From positions 496,001 through 560,000 of the forward strand of contig NZ_JAOBWS010000001.1 in NCBI RefSeq assembly GCF_025245835.1: a DNA stretch of 64,000 nt, written 5' to 3'. The notes beneath the pieces are model-generated. The model saw only the letters and a list, made by a program, of their open reading frames with translations. It had not been told where the DNA came from and made no database searches. A program made the translations under genes and the position numbers. The stretch comes from Rheinheimera sp. 4Y26 (GTDB lineage: Bacteria; Pseudomonadota; Gammaproteobacteria; Enterobacterales; Alteromonadaceae). Shown here one piece after another: positions 53,030 through 63,842 of this stretch. Positions within the stretch are counted from its first letter, which is position 1. Each line of letters starts with the position of its first letter.

Positions 53030-54768
53030 GCAGAACAGTCAAACAAGCCAAAAACCGCAAACACCCGACAGTGATCAGCTGGCGTTTTGCTTTTGTGGTG
53101 TTGTCCTTGTCAGCGGTATTTTTTGGCCTGGTGGCCCGTGCTGCTTATTTACAGGTCATTGACCCCGACATGCTGGTAGAGCAAGGCGATCGCCGCTCGT
53201 TACGGGTGAAGTCGGACGAAGTGCTGCGTGGCATGATTTTAGACCGTAACGGCGAAGAGCTGGCGGTCAGTGTGCCGGTTGAATCTGTGTATGCCGATTC
53301 TAAAGTGATTATGCAGGCCAATGCTAAAAACGACAGCCGCCGCTGGCATGCCTTAGCGGAAATGCTGCAGTTAAAACCGGAAGAGCTGACGCAAAAAATC
53401 GCCACAGATCCGAAAAAACGTTATGTCTATCTGCAGCGCCATGCCAGTCCGGCTACTGTGGATTACATCCGCAAATTAAAAATCCCTGGCATCTACTTTA
53501 AGCAGGAATCACGGCGTTATTACCCGTCCGGTGAAGTAGCAGCCCATATTCTTGGTTTTACCAACGTGGACGATCATGGTGTGGAAGGTGTTGAGCGCCA
53601 GTTTGACCAGCTGCTTAAAGGCACAGCCGGCCGTAAAGTGATTCGTAAAGACGCCAAAGGCCGTGAAATTGAAGTGCTGGAGCAAACAGACGCCACAGCG
53701 TCACGCAATTTGCAGCTCAGTATCGATCAGCGCATTCAGGCGGTGGCTTACCGTGAACTGAAAAAAGCTGTGCTGACCTTTGGCGCCACTTCAGGCTCAG
53801 TGGTGGTGGTGGATGTACACACAGGCGAAGTGCTGGCCATGGTGAACAGCCCTTCTTACAACCCAAACAACAGAAAAGGCACGGCGATCCACAAATTCCG
53901 TAACCGCGCCATTACCGACACTTTTGAACCAGGTTCAACAGTGAAACCTTTACCTGTTCTGGCGGCGCTGGAAAATGGCACTGCTGATTTGAATACCATC
54001 ATCCCAACAGGTTATGGCCCTATTATGGTCGGCGGCGGCAGAGTGCAGGATGTGACAGGCAATGGCGACCTGGACTTAAAAGGCATTATCCGCCGTTCCA
54101 GTAACATTGGTGTGACCCGTCTGGCGCTGAATATGCCTCACGAAGACTTATTAAAAATGTATTACAACATGGGGCTGGGTGAAGACACTGGCTTAGGTTT
54201 GCTGGGTGAAAGTGCTGGTCAGCTGCGCGAACGCGCCCGTTGGTCTGAGCATGAAAGAGCCACTTTATCTTTTGGTTATGGTCTGTCTGTCACTGCAGTG
54301 CAGCTGGCACGGATTTATGCTGCCATAGGCAACGGTGGTGTAGTACGTCCTTTAACCATTTTAAAAACCGACAATCCACCACCGGGTGAGCGGGTGATTG
54401 CCGAACACAATGCCGACGCTATGGTGGAAATGTTAGAAGCAGTGACCGAAAAACGCGGTACAGCCACCCGTGCCAAGGTGCCTGGCTACCGCGTAGGTGG
54501 TAAAACAGGTACAGCGAAAAAGGCCATTGCCGGGGGTTATGGTGATGACTATATCGGTTCTTTTGCCGGCATAGGCCCTATTTCGCAACCCAGGTTGGCT
54601 TGTGTGGTGATTATTAATGAACCCAGCGGGGATTATTACGGTGGTGGCGAGGTGGCGGCACCTGTCTTTAGTGCCGTGATGGGAGCAGCGATGCAGCTGC
54701 TCAACTTGCCGCCGGATGGCAATGACAGTCGCATCACTAAAGTGGCCGGAGGTCCAGATGCAGGTTAA
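53026..54768 (+). CDS. ftsI: Septal peptidoglycan transpeptidase FtsI (PBP3)
   Basis: 580 residues: cytoplasmic N terminus, one membrane helix (FAFVVLSLSAVFFGLVARAA), a pedestal domain, and the transpeptidase with S304-T-V-K307, S358-S-N360 and K493-T-G495. It crosslinks septal peptidoglycan with FtsW, and is a target of beta-lactams. Its last 11 bases overlap murE. Confidence 0.96.
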   Translation: MSRTVKQAKNRKHPTVISWRFAFVVLSLSAVFFGLVARAAYLQVIDPDMLVEQGDRRSLRVKSDEVLRGMILDRNGEELAVSVPVESVYADSKVIMQANAKNDSRRWHALAEMLQLKPEELTQKIATDPKKRYVYLQRHASPATVDYIRKLKIPGIYFKQESRRYYPSGEVAAHILGFTNVDDHGVEGVERQFDQLLKGTAGRKVIRKDAKGREIEVLEQTDATASRNLQLSIDQRIQAVAYRELKKAVLTFGATSGSVVVVDVHTGEVLAMVNSPSYNPNNRKGTAIHKFRNRAITDTFEPGSTVKPLPVLAALENGTADLNTIIPTGYGPIMVGGGRVQDVTGNGDLDLKGIIRRSSNIGVTRLALNMPHEDLLKMYYNMGLGEDTGLGLLGESAGQLRERARWSEHERATLSFGYGLSVTAVQLARIYAAIGNGGVVRPLTILKTDNPPPGERVIAEHNADAMVEMLEAVTEKRGTATRAKVPGYRVGGKTGTAKKAIAGGYGDDYIGSFAGIGPISQPRLACVVIINEPSGDYYGGGEVAAPVFSAVMGAAMQLLNLPPDGNDSRITKVAGGPDAG

Positions 54769-56272
54769 CCGGCTCGAACAATGGTTATCTCCCTTTAAAG
54801 CGACTGTCGAAGGACAGTCGCTTTGTGCGTTAGAAAACAGGCCACAAATTGCGGCCATGGCAAACTTGTGTGTCAGCAGCCAGCAGGTGAAAGCCGGTGA
54901 TGTGTTTCTGGCCATTGCTGGTGTGTCCGGTCATGGCAACAGATTTATTGAAACTGCACTGTTACAAGGCGCTGCGCTGGTGCTGACAGACGTACTGCTG
55001 CCAGAGCAGGCGCAGTTACAGCAGGACGCACGGGTATTGTTATGGCCTGATCTGATGGCGCAGTTGCCGGCAGTGGTCAGCGCTTTTTATCAGCACAGTG
55101 CAGCACAGCTTGAACTGGTGGGCATCACAGGCACCAACGGTAAATCCAGCACCGCTATTTTTGTCAATCAGTTAAACCGCTTGCTGGGTGAAAAAGCCGC
55201 AGTGATTGGCACTTTGGGTTATGGTGAGTTTCCGGCCTTTACGCCACTGCAGAATACAACACCACATCTGGTTGATTTACATCGTATTTTTAACGGTTTT
55301 GTTCAGTCTGGCTGCAAAGTGGCGGCAATGGAAGTGTCGTCGCATGCCTTAGTGCAACAGCGCGTGGCCGGGCTCAAATTTGCGGTGGCTGTGTATACCA
55401 ACTTAAGCCGGGATCATCTGGATTATCACGGCACTATGCAGGACTATTTTGCCGCCAAAGCCTTGTTGTTTACACCAGAGCTTGCCAAAGCCGCAGTGAT
55501 TAATGTCAGTGACGACTATGGCAAACAGCTGGTGGCACAAACAGCATTACCGGCGCTGGTGTACGGCAAGCTGGCGGACTGCACCGGTTTTACCCGCTAT
55601 CTGGCTTATGACGCACTGCAGGCCGATGGTCATGGTTTTCGCTGCACTTTGCACAGTCATCTGGGGCAGTATCAACTGCACATTCCGCTCTTGGCCGAAT
55701 TTAACGTACAAAATGTGTTGGCTGCTATGGGCGCGCTGGTGCTTTTGGGTCATGCCTTGCCGGATATCATCGACGCTGTAGCCAGGTTATTGCCGGTGCC
55801 GGGCCGGATGGAGCAGTGGCAGTTCCCACAGGAAGTGACATTGGTGGTGGATTACGCTCATACCCCCGATGCGCTGCAACAAAGTTTAGTGGCACTGCGC
55901 CAGCAATGCCGCGGCCATTTATGGTGTGTGTTTGGTTGTGGTGGTGACAGAGACAAAGGTAAACGACCTTTAATGGGACAAATCGCCGAACAATACGCAG
56001 ATCATGTTATCATTACCGCCGACAATCCCCGCACTGAAGCTGTGTTAGATATCTGCAATGATATTGCCGCCGGTATGGTGACCGGTGCCAACTGCCAAAT
56101 TGAAACTGACCGCGAATCTGCCATTAAACTGGCACTGATTGAAGCTCATCAAGGCGATATGATCCTGGTGGCCGGCAAAGGCCATGAGGCTTACCAGATC
56201 ATTGGCACCCAGGTGCGGGATTACGACGAACGTAAATTTATCAGTAGTTTATTGGCGGAGATGTGCCGATGA
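54758..56272 (+). CDS. murE: UDP-MurNAc-tripeptide ligase MurE (meso-diaminopimelate adding)
   Basis: 504 residues. ATP loop GITGTNGKSSTAIFVNQL, carbamylated-Lys region DYHGTMQDYFAAKALLF, and ADNPRTEA, whose DNPR motif marks meso-diaminopimelate specificity and so a Gram-negative stem peptide. The ATG at 54758 has CGGAGG 6 bases upstream; the in-frame start at 54716 lies deeper within ftsI and has no ribosome site. Overlaps murF by 4 bases. Confidence 0.96.
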   Translation: MQVNRLEQWLSPFKATVEGQSLCALENRPQIAAMANLCVSSQQVKAGDVFLAIAGVSGHGNRFIETALLQGAALVLTDVLLPEQAQLQQDARVLLWPDLMAQLPAVVSAFYQHSAAQLELVGITGTNGKSSTAIFVNQLNRLLGEKAAVIGTLGYGEFPAFTPLQNTTPHLVDLHRIFNGFVQSGCKVAAMEVSSHALVQQRVAGLKFAVAVYTNLSRDHLDYHGTMQDYFAAKALLFTPELAKAAVINVSDDYGKQLVAQTALPALVYGKLADCTGFTRYLAYDALQADGHGFRCTLHSHLGQYQLHIPLLAEFNVQNVLAAMGALVLLGHALPDIIDAVARLLPVPGRMEQWQFPQEVTLVVDYAHTPDALQQSLVALRQQCRGHLWCVFGCGGDRDKGKRPLMGQIAEQYADHVIITADNPRTEAVLDICNDIAAGMVTGANCQIETDRESAIKLALIEAHQGDMILVAGKGHEAYQIIGTQVRDYDERKFISSLLAEMCR

Positions 56273-57648
56273 TCAGCTTAACAATGTCTGAAATTGCCAG
56301 CGCCACTCAGGGGCGTCTGGTCGGTGCTGATATCAGCATCAAACAGGTCAGTACCGACAGCCGCAACATTAGTGCGGGTGACTTATTTATTGCGCTTAAA
56401 GGCCCGAACTTTGATGGCCATCAGTTTATCAGCGACGTAGTGCAAAAAGGTGCTGTCGCCGTGGTGGTGGAACAAGCCCAGGCCGGCTGTACTGTGCCTC
56501 AACTGGTGGTGGCTGATACCAAACTGGCGCTGGGCGCGCTTGGCGCACTGGTTAAAGCAAAATTATCTTTAAAATCAGTGGCTGTGACCGGCAGTGTTGG
56601 CAAAACCACAGTCAAAGAAATGATGGCGGCTATTTTGTCGCGTATTGGCAATGTACTGGCTACCGCCGGCAATTTTAATAATGAAATTGGTGTGCCTTTA
56701 ACTTTGCTGCGTTTAGAGCCCCAGCATAACTATGCCGTGATGGAGCTCGGTGCCAATCATCTGGGTGAAATTGCCTATACCACCTCTTTGGTGAAACCCG
56801 ATGTGGCGATGATCACCAATGTCGGCGCAGCCCATCTGGAAGGTTTTGGCGATTTATTTGGTGTGGCCCGTGCCAAAGGCGAAATTTACACAGGTTTAAG
56901 CGAGCAGGGCCTTGCCATTGTGCCGCTCGACAGTGAATTCCACAGTTATTGGTTACAGCGTTTAACCCATCTGCGGGTGCAGACATTCAGTGCTGAGCAA
57001 GTTGCTGATTTTCATGCTGAAAACATAGTGCTCGACAGCAATGGTTGTGCCGGCTTTACCATGCATACGCCCTATGGCCAGTGTTTTATTCAGCTGGTAT
57101 TGCCTGGCCGTCACAATGTGGCCAACGCACTGGCCGCCGCTGCTGCCACTTTGGGTTTAGGCGCCAGCCTGACCGACGTACAGCTGGGTTTAGCAGCGAT
57201 GAAGCCGGTAAAAGGCCGCATTAATGTCAATCAGCCGCGTGAAGGCCTGCGTATTATCGACGATACCTACAACGCCAATTCAGAGTCGGTGAAAGCCGCC
57301 ACTGATTTACTGGCTTCTTATGCCGGTACCCGCATTTTAGTGCTGGGTGATATGGGTGAACTTGGCCCTGATGCCCGTCTGTACCATGAAGAAGTGGGCG
57401 CTTATGCCAAACAGGCCGGCATTAATCACTTATTTACGCTTGGTGTGCTGTCGCAAAATGCCAGTGAATTATTCCATGCCCAGGGTGCACATTTCAGCTC
57501 GCGTTCACAGCTGGTGGCTAAACTGGCGCCGTTTTTAACAGGCACAGCGGAAGTGTCCATTCTGGTGAAAGGCTCGCGCAGTGCCCGGATGGAATTGGTT
57601 GTGCAGGACTTGCTAGAAAGATGTCAGCAGGAGACAGACGCATGTTAG
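56269..57648 (+). CDS. murF: UDP-MurNAc-tripeptide D-alanyl-D-alanine ligase MurF
   Basis: 459 residues. [20 protein letters not shown] loop [36 protein letters not shown] and the C-terminal [20 protein letters not shown] are MurF signatures. It adds D-Ala-D-Ala, which must come from a Ddl encoded elsewhere. The ATG at 56269 overlaps the murE stop (ATGA) with GGAG 8 bases upstream; a GTG at 56263 is less likely. Confidence 0.96.
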   Translation: MISLTMSEIASATQGRLVGADISIKQVSTDSRNISAGDLFIALKGPNFDGHQFISDVVQKGAVAVVVEQAQAGCTVPQLVVADTKLALGALGALVKAKLSLKSVAVTGSVGKTTVKEMMAAILSRIGNVLATAGNFNNEIGVPLTLLRLEPQHNYAVMELGANHLGEIAYTTSLVKPDVAMITNVGAAHLEGFGDLFGVARAKGEIYTGLSEQGLAIVPLDSEFHSYWLQRLTHLRVQTFSAEQVADFHAENIVLDSNGCAGFTMHTPYGQCFIQLVLPGRHNVANALAAAAATLGLGASLTDVQLGLAAMKPVKGRINVNQPREGLRIIDDTYNANSESVKAATDLLASYAGTRILVLGDMGELGPDARLYHEEVGAYAKQAGINHLFTLGVLSQNASELFHAQGAHFSSRSQLVAKLAPFLTGTAEVSILVKGSRSARMELVVQDLLERCQQETDAC

Positions 57649-58724
57649 TGTGGTTAGCCGAATTTCTTACCCAATATGTGAATGCATTTAACGTATTCAG
57701 TTATCTGACATTCCGCTCCATTTTGGGCGTGTTAACCGCCTTACTGCTGAGCCTGTATTTTGGCCCCAAGCTGATTGCCGCTTTGCAAAAACTGCAGATT
57801 GGCCAGACAGTGCGTGATGACGGCCCCCAAAGCCATTTCTCGAAAAAAGGCACGCCAACTATGGGCGGTTTGCTGATTTTAGGCTCCATCGCTATCAGCA
57901 CTTTGCTCTGGGCAGACTTATCCAATAAATACGTTTGGGTGGTGTTGTTTGTGCTGGTCAGCTACGGCTGGATTGGTTTTATTGATGACTACCGCAAAGT
58001 CATTCGTAAAGACCCAAAAGGCCTTATCGCGCGCTGGAAATATTTCTGGCAATCGGTGTTTGCTATTGCCACTGCATTTTTCCTGTATGCCACAGCAGAA
58101 AGACCGGCTGAAACCAGTCTGGTGGTGCCTTTTATCAAAGATGTGCTGCCACAGCTCGGTTTGTTCTTCTTAGTCACCACTTATTTTGTCATGGTGGGTT
58201 TTAGTAACGCGGTGAACCTGACCGATGGTTTAGATGGCCTTGCCATAGTGCCAACTATTATGGTGGCTATGGCCTTTGCCATTATTGCTTATGTCAGCGG
58301 CAACGTGGTGTTTGCCAACTATCTGCATATTCCGCATCTGCCGCTCACTTCCGAACTGGTGGTGGTGTGCGCCAGTATTATTGGCGCAGGCTTGGGCTTT
58401 CTCTGGTTTAACACTTATCCGGCTCAGGTCTTTATGGGCGACGTGGGTTCTTTAGCGCTGGGCGCCATTTTGGGTGTGATAGCTGTGCTGGTGCGTCAGG
58501 AAATAGTGCTGATCATCATGGGTGGCATTTTTGTTATTGAAACCATGTCAGTGATTTTGCAGGTGGGCTCTTACAAACTGCGTGGTCAGCGGATTTTCCG
58601 CATGGCGCCTATTCACCACCATTATGAACTCAAAGGCTGGCCAGAGCCGCGTGTGATAGTCCGGTTCTGGATCTTGTCGATTATTTTTGTGTTGATTGGT
58701 CTTGCGACCTTAAAACTGCGTTAA
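57642..58724 (+). CDS. mraY: Phospho-N-acetylmuramoyl-pentapeptide transferase MraY
   Basis: 360 residues, the length of E. coli MraY, with ten membrane helices. It moves phospho-MurNAc-pentapeptide to undecaprenyl phosphate (lipid I). Motifs: [38 protein letters not shown] and [19 protein letters not shown]. The ATG at 57642 follows CAGGAG and overlaps murF by 7 bases; the in-frame ATG at 57621 lacks a good site. Confidence 0.97.
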   Translation: MLVWLAEFLTQYVNAFNVFSYLTFRSILGVLTALLLSLYFGPKLIAALQKLQIGQTVRDDGPQSHFSKKGTPTMGGLLILGSIAISTLLWADLSNKYVWVVLFVLVSYGWIGFIDDYRKVIRKDPKGLIARWKYFWQSVFAIATAFFLYATAERPAETSLVVPFIKDVLPQLGLFFLVTTYFVMVGFSNAVNLTDGLDGLAIVPTIMVAMAFAIIAYVSGNVVFANYLHIPHLPLTSELVVVCASIIGAGLGFLWFNTYPAQVFMGDVGSLALGAILGVIAVLVRQEIVLIIMGGIFVIETMSVILQVGSYKLRGQRIFRMAPIHHHYELKGWPEPRVIVRFWILSIIFVLIGLATLKLR

Positions 58725-58737
58725 GCGGGTGAAATGA

Positions 58738-60081
58738 ATGAATAAATTGTTTCAGGGCAAAAAAGTGGCTGTGCTTGGACTGGGTGTTTCCGGCCTTGCT
58801 ACTGTGCGCTTTTTGCTGAAACAAGGGGTAAAACCCACGCTGATGGATACCCGGCTTAAAGTCAGTGGTTTGGATGCCATAGCGCCGGAAAAAGTTGACG
58901 GTATTTATCTGGGCGAATTAGACGCCAACCGGCTGGCTCAAATGGATGTGATTCTGGTCAGTCCTGGCCTTGATACCAATCATCCGGCGATTCGTTTTGC
59001 CCAAAAGCAAGGCACTGTGCTGATGGGCGATGTGGAGCTGTTTGCGCTTTGCCTGAATGCACAGGCAAAGCCGCCTGCAGTGGTGGGGATTACCGGCTCC
59101 AATGGTAAATCAACAGTCACCACCTTAGTGGCCCATATGCTCAGCTGCAGCGGTATTAAAGCCATAGCTGCCGGCAATATTGGGCTCGCGGTATTGGATG
59201 CACTACAGGAAAACGAGGTGCAGGTGTATGTGCTGGAGCTGTCGAGTTTTCAGCTCGACACCACCTATAGCCTGAAGCTTAAAGCGGCCTGCAATTTAAA
59301 TGTCACTGAAGATCATTTAGACCGTCACGGTACTATGGCCGCTTATGCCGCCGCCAAACAACGCATTTATCAGCATGCAGAGCTTGCGGTGTACAACGCC
59401 GATGATGTGCTGACCAAACCTGTGCAACAGGTGCCGGCAGAAATCGCGATTAGCCTCAATGGCGGTGATTATGCTGTGGTGCAGCATCAGGGAGAGAGCT
59501 GGTTGCAGGTGGCTGGTGCACCTTTGTTAAAACTGGCCGAGATGTCGCTTGTTGGCCGGCATAACCAGTTTAATGCCTTGTCGGCTGCTGCTGTGGCGCT
59601 GGCCGCAGGTGCCAGCCGTGAAGGTTTAGTGCAGGCATTAAAAACCTATCAAAGCCTGCCACACCGCTGTGCTTTGGTGGCAAACCATAACGGCGTGCGC
59701 TTTATCAATGACTCCAAAGCCACCAATGTCGGCGCAACCCTGGCTGCTATTGCCGGTTTACGTGCTGAAGTTTCCGGCAAACTGATTTTAATTGCCGGTG
59801 GTGATGGCAAAGGGGCTGACTTTACTGAGTTAGCTTCGGTGTTACAGCAACAGGTTGATCTGCTCATCACCCTGGGCAAAGACGGCCCGGCCATTGCCGC
59901 TTTAGTGCCTGGGGCTGTGCAGGTGGCGGATTTAACCGCCGCAGTTAAATATGCGGCTGCCCATGCCACTTCGGGCGATCTGGTGTTGTTGTCACCGGCC
60001 TGTGCCAGTCTGGATATGTTTAAAAACTATGAAGAGCGTGGCCGCTTGTTTAGCGACGCTGTGCAGAAGGTGCTGGCATGA
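58738..60081 (+). CDS. murD: UDP-MurNAc-L-alanine D-glutamate ligase MurD
   Basis: 447 residues. VLGLGVSGLATVRFLL at the N terminus, ATP loop GITGSNGKSTVTTLVAHML, NVTEDHLDRHGTMAAYAAAK with the carbamylated Lys region, and NDSKATNVGATLAAI. It adds D-Glu to the stem peptide. The 13-base gap from mraY is the largest spacing in mraZ-ftsW. The stop overlaps ftsW (ATGA). Confidence 0.96.
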   Translation: MNKLFQGKKVAVLGLGVSGLATVRFLLKQGVKPTLMDTRLKVSGLDAIAPEKVDGIYLGELDANRLAQMDVILVSPGLDTNHPAIRFAQKQGTVLMGDVELFALCLNAQAKPPAVVGITGSNGKSTVTTLVAHMLSCSGIKAIAAGNIGLAVLDALQENEVQVYVLELSSFQLDTTYSLKLKAACNLNVTEDHLDRHGTMAAYAAAKQRIYQHAELAVYNADDVLTKPVQQVPAEIAISLNGGDYAVVQHQGESWLQVAGAPLLKLAEMSLVGRHNQFNALSAAAVALAAGASREGLVQALKTYQSLPHRCALVANHNGVRFINDSKATNVGATLAAIAGLRAEVSGKLILIAGGDGKGADFTELASVLQQQVDLLITLGKDGPAIAALVPGAVQVADLTAAVKYAAAHATSGDLVLLSPACASLDMFKNYEERGRLFSDAVQKVLA

Positions 60082-61277
60082 AACAACTGGCACTGAACTG
60101 GATGAATAAGGCCACAGATGATCTGGCGAGCTGGTGGCAGGCTGAAGATGGCGCCAGCTATGACAGATTTTTCTTTACGCTGATGATTTTGTTGTTGTGT
60201 GTTGGTTTTGTCATGGTTACCAGCGCTTCAGTCCCTGTGGCTGAGCGTTTGTTTGATAACCCGATGCATTACAGCATCCGGCATTTAATCTACGTGATGA
60301 TAGGTTTATGTCTGGCCTATGTGGTGCTGAATGTACCTATTGCCTGGTGGCATAACACCAACTTATTGTTGCTGGTGTTTGGCTTGCTTGGTTTGCTGGC
60401 TGTCTTGGCGGTAGGTCGTAATGTCAACGGCAGTACCCGCTGGTTATATCTGGGGCCTATTGGTATTCAAACAGCCGAGCCTGCCAAATTATTCTTTTTT
60501 GTGTATTTATCCAGCTATCTGGTACGCCGCCATGACGAAGTACGGGAAAACTTAAAAGGCTTTTTAAAACCGCTGATCATCCTGTTTGTGTTTGCGGTGC
60601 TACTGCTGATGCAGCCTGATTTGGGCACAGTGATTGTGATGTTTGGCACCGCTGTGGTGCTGTTGTTTTTGGCTGGCGCCAAGTTATGGCAGTTCTTCGG
60701 TCTGATTTTAACCGGCTTAATGTCGATAGCTGTACTGATTGTGTACAGCGAATATCGTTGGCGCCGCGTGACGTCCTTCCTCGACCCCTGGGCCGATCCT
60801 TTTGGCAGCGGCTATCAGCTGACGCAATCTTTAATGGCCTTTGGCCGTGGCGGCTGGACAGGGCAGGGCCTGGGTAACTCAGTACAAAAACTGGAATATC
60901 TGCCTGAAGCCCACACCGACTTTATTCTGGCGGTGATTGCCGAAGAAGCCGGTTTACTCGGTGTACTGGCGGTGATGAGTCTGCTGTTTTTATTGTTGGT
61001 GCGCGCCTTATGGATAGGCAAAAGGGCATTGCAAAAAGGCTTAAGTTTTCATGGTTTTCTCGCTTATGCGCTGGCGGTGTGGATTGGCTGTCAAACCTTC
61101 GTCAACGTGGGTGTAGCCACAGGTGTGTTACCGACCAAAGGTTTAACCTTGCCTTTTGTCAGCTCAGGCGGCAGTAGCCTGATTATGATGCTGATAGCTG
61201 CGGCCATTATTCTGCGGATAGATTTTGAAGTACGCCTCAAGGGCAAACACGCCATAGCCGGAGGTCCGCATGATTAA
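60078..61277 (+). CDS. ftsW: Septal peptidoglycan glycosyltransferase FtsW
   Basis: 399-residue SEDS protein with about ten membrane helices. RWLYLGPIGIQTAEPAKLFF, LLLMQPDLGTVIVM and VATGVLPTKGLTLPFVSSGG are SEDS motifs; the catalytic Asp region is in the loop AFGRGGWTGQGLGNSVQKLEY onward (LPEAHTDFI). Polymerises septal glycan with FtsI. Overlaps murG by 8 bases. Confidence 0.96.
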   Translation: MKQLALNWMNKATDDLASWWQAEDGASYDRFFFTLMILLLCVGFVMVTSASVPVAERLFDNPMHYSIRHLIYVMIGLCLAYVVLNVPIAWWHNTNLLLLVFGLLGLLAVLAVGRNVNGSTRWLYLGPIGIQTAEPAKLFFFVYLSSYLVRRHDEVRENLKGFLKPLIILFVFAVLLLMQPDLGTVIVMFGTAVVLLFLAGAKLWQFFGLILTGLMSIAVLIVYSEYRWRRVTSFLDPWADPFGSGYQLTQSLMAFGRGGWTGQGLGNSVQKLEYLPEAHTDFILAVIAEEAGLLGVLAVMSLLFLLLVRALWIGKRALQKGLSFHGFLAYALAVWIGCQTFVNVGVATGVLPTKGLTLPFVSSGGSSLIMMLIAAAIILRIDFEVRLKGKHAIAGGPHD

Positions 61278-62355
61278 TACCATGCCGACAGTGCTGATTA
61301 TGGCCGGTGGTACCGGCGGTCATATATTTCCGGCCCAGGCCGTGGCAAAACAGCTGCAGGCGCAAGGTTTTAGCATTCACTGGTTAGGCACCGCCGATCG
61401 GATGGAGGCAAAGCTGGTGCCTACTTTTGGTTTTCCGTTTTATGCCATTGAAGTGGCGGGCCTGCGTGGCAAAAACTGGCGCACTTTGCTCAAAGCACCG
61501 CTGATGTTATGGCGTTCCATCCGCCAGGCCAGACAAGTGATCAAACAGGTAAAACCGCAGCTGGTGCTGGGCTTTGGCGGATATGCCAGTGGTCCTGGCG
61601 GGCTGGCGGCAAAACTGCAGGGCATTCCGCTTGTGATCCACGAGCAAAATGCGGTGGCGGGCACCACCAACAAGCTGCTGGCAAAAATTGCCAAAGCCGT
61701 GATGGTGGCCTTTCCCAGTGCCTTTCGTGGTCAGAAAAACCGCTATGTGTTGGGAAATCCGGTACGAAAAGAGCTGATTGCAGTAAAAACTGAGAATAAT
61801 TTCAGTAAAGGCTTAAATATTTTGATCGTCGGTGGTAGTTTAGGCGCTAAAGCGCTGAATGATATTTTACCGGCGCAGCTGAAGCAGGTCGCGGCTTCCG
61901 GGCCTGTTCAGGTCCGGCATCAGACTGGTCAGGCGATGTTAACAGAAGTGCAACAAGCCTATGCCGATGCCCCTGAAAATTTAAGCGTACAAGTCACTGC
62001 TTTTATTGACAATATGGCTGATGCCTATAACTGGGCCGACTTAGTGATTTGCCGGGCCGGTGCTTTAACCGTCAGTGAAGTGGCTTGTGCCGGTGTGGCA
62101 GCAGTGTTTGTACCGCTGCCTTCAGCTATTGATGACCATCAGACGGCAAATGCCAATTGGCTGGTGGAGCAGGGTGCGGCTTTATTATGGCCGCAACGTG
62201 ATTTAAACAATAAAAATTTAGTGTCGCTGCTGCAAAGCTGGCAAAAAGATAAAACGCCGCTTGCACACATGGCACATCAGGCACGTGCTTGTGCCATCGA
62301 CGATGCGACTGATCAGGTCGTTGCAGTTTGTCGACTCGTGATAGGTATGAAATAA
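61270..62355 (+). CDS. murG: UDP-GlcNAc transferase MurG (lipid II synthase)
   Basis: 361-residue GT28 enzyme at the inner leaflet. [52 protein letters not shown] and the donor-site [20 protein letters not shown] are diagnostic. The ribosome site GCCGGAGGTCC is identical to the one before murE. It begins inside ftsW. Confidence 0.97.
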   Translation: MINTMPTVLIMAGGTGGHIFPAQAVAKQLQAQGFSIHWLGTADRMEAKLVPTFGFPFYAIEVAGLRGKNWRTLLKAPLMLWRSIRQARQVIKQVKPQLVLGFGGYASGPGGLAAKLQGIPLVIHEQNAVAGTTNKLLAKIAKAVMVAFPSAFRGQKNRYVLGNPVRKELIAVKTENNFSKGLNILIVGGSLGAKALNDILPAQLKQVAASGPVQVRHQTGQAMLTEVQQAYADAPENLSVQVTAFIDNMADAYNWADLVICRAGALTVSEVACAGVAAVFVPLPSAIDDHQTANANWLVEQGAALLWPQRDLNNKNLVSLLQSWQKDKTPLAHMAHQARACAIDDATDQVVAVCRLVIGMK

Positions 62356-62356
62356 C

Positions 62357-63814
62357 ATGAATACAATAACCAGGCCCCAGGAAAAAATTGCCATGCGCCG
62401 TGTTGAGCGCATCCACTTTGTTGGTATTGGCGGGGCTGGCATGGGCGGCATTGCCGAAGTGCTGCTAAACGAAGGTTACAAAGTCTCAGGCTCAGATTTA
62501 GGCCCTAATGCGGTGGTTGACCGCTTGACATCGCTGGGGGCTGAAATTTGTTTTGGCCATGCCGCTGAAAATATCAAAGGTGCTTCAGTGGTGGTGGTGT
62601 CCAGCGCTATTAAAGCCGACAATCCTGAAGTGGCCGCAGCGCTGGAGCAACGTATTCCGGTGGTGCGTCGCGCCCAGATGCTGGCCGAGCTGATGCGTTT
62701 TCGTCATGGTATTGCCATTGCCGGCACCCACGGTAAAACCACCACCACCAGTCTGGTGGCTTCTATTTTTGCCGAAGCCAAAGCAGATCCAACTTTTGTT
62801 ATCGGCGGTTTACTCAATTCTGCCGGTACCAATGCCCGTTTAGGTTCAGGCCGGTATTTAATTGCTGAAGCGGACGAAAGTGACGCTTCTTTCCTGCATT
62901 TACAGCCGATGGCCGCCATCATCACCAATATCGAACCTGATCATATGGAAACTTATCAGGGCGATTTTGACAAAATGAAGGCGACTTACCTCGAATTTTG
63001 TCACAACCTGCCGTTTTACGGTGTCGCCGTGGTTTGTATCGATGACCCTGTGGTGCGTGAACTTATCCCTGCGATTGGCCGCACTGTGCTGACTTACGGT
63101 TTTAGCGATGACGCCGACTACCGCGTCAGCGACTTTAGCCAGTCCGGTACCCAAAGCCGTTTTGTCATTACTGACCCAACCGGCAACAGCAGAGCTGTCA
63201 CATTAAATCTGGCCGGACGACACAATGCGCTGAACGCGACCGCCGCTTTTGCTATAGCCACAGACGAAGGGGTTGATGAAGCTGCAGTATTGGCAGCTTT
63301 TGCCAAATTTGAAGGCATAGGCCGGCGTTTTCAGCAATATGGTGAATTTGATACTGGTCGCGGCAAGGTATTGCTGGTGGATGATTATGGTCATCACCCA
63401 ACTGAAGTTGCGGCCACAGTGGCGGCGGTACGTAATGCCTGGCCAGGCCGGCGTCTGGTGATGGCTTATCAGCCGCACCGTTATACCCGCACCCGCGACT
63501 TATACGAAGATTTTGCCAGGGTATTGTCCACAGTTGACACTCTGTTGCTGCTCGAAGTGTACAGCGCAGGTGAAGCACCTATTACCGGGGCTGACAGCCG
63601 CAGTTTATGCCGCAGCATCAGAGCCCGTGGTCAGCTGGACCCTATTTATGTGGCACAGCCTGGCGACTTAGCCGGAGCTCTGGCTGATGTACTGCAGGAC
63701 GGTGATGTGTTGTTAACTCAGGGCGCCGGCAATATAGGTGCACTGGCCAAACAGCTGGCAGCGGCACAGCTGCAAATCAGTCAGCTGAAGGCTGAAGCTT
63801 TGCATGAACACTAA
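62357..63814 (+). CDS. murC: UDP-N-acetylmuramate L-alanine ligase MurC
   Basis: 485 residues. [23 protein letters not shown] loop [33 protein letters not shown] and the C-terminal [19 protein letters not shown] are MurC signatures. It adds L-Ala to UDP-MurNAc. The start could also be the Met at 62393 (MRRVERIHF), which is closer to the E. coli start; ribosome sites do not decide it. Confidence 0.96.
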   Translation: MNTITRPQEKIAMRRVERIHFVGIGGAGMGGIAEVLLNEGYKVSGSDLGPNAVVDRLTSLGAEICFGHAAENIKGASVVVVSSAIKADNPEVAAALEQRIPVVRRAQMLAELMRFRHGIAIAGTHGKTTTTSLVASIFAEAKADPTFVIGGLLNSAGTNARLGSGRYLIAEADESDASFLHLQPMAAIITNIEPDHMETYQGDFDKMKATYLEFCHNLPFYGVAVVCIDDPVVRELIPAIGRTVLTYGFSDDADYRVSDFSQSGTQSRFVITDPTGNSRAVTLNLAGRHNALNATAAFAIATDEGVDEAAVLAAFAKFEGIGRRFQQYGEFDTGRGKVLLVDDYGHHPTEVAATVAAVRNAWPGRRLVMAYQPHRYTRTRDLYEDFARVLSTVDTLLLLEVYSAGEAPITGADSRSLCRSIRARGQLDPIYVAQPGDLAGALADVLQDGDVLLTQGAGNIGALAKQLAAAQLQISQLKAEALHEH

Positions 63815-63842
63815 ACAAAAACATTAAGGCAGGCGGATTCTG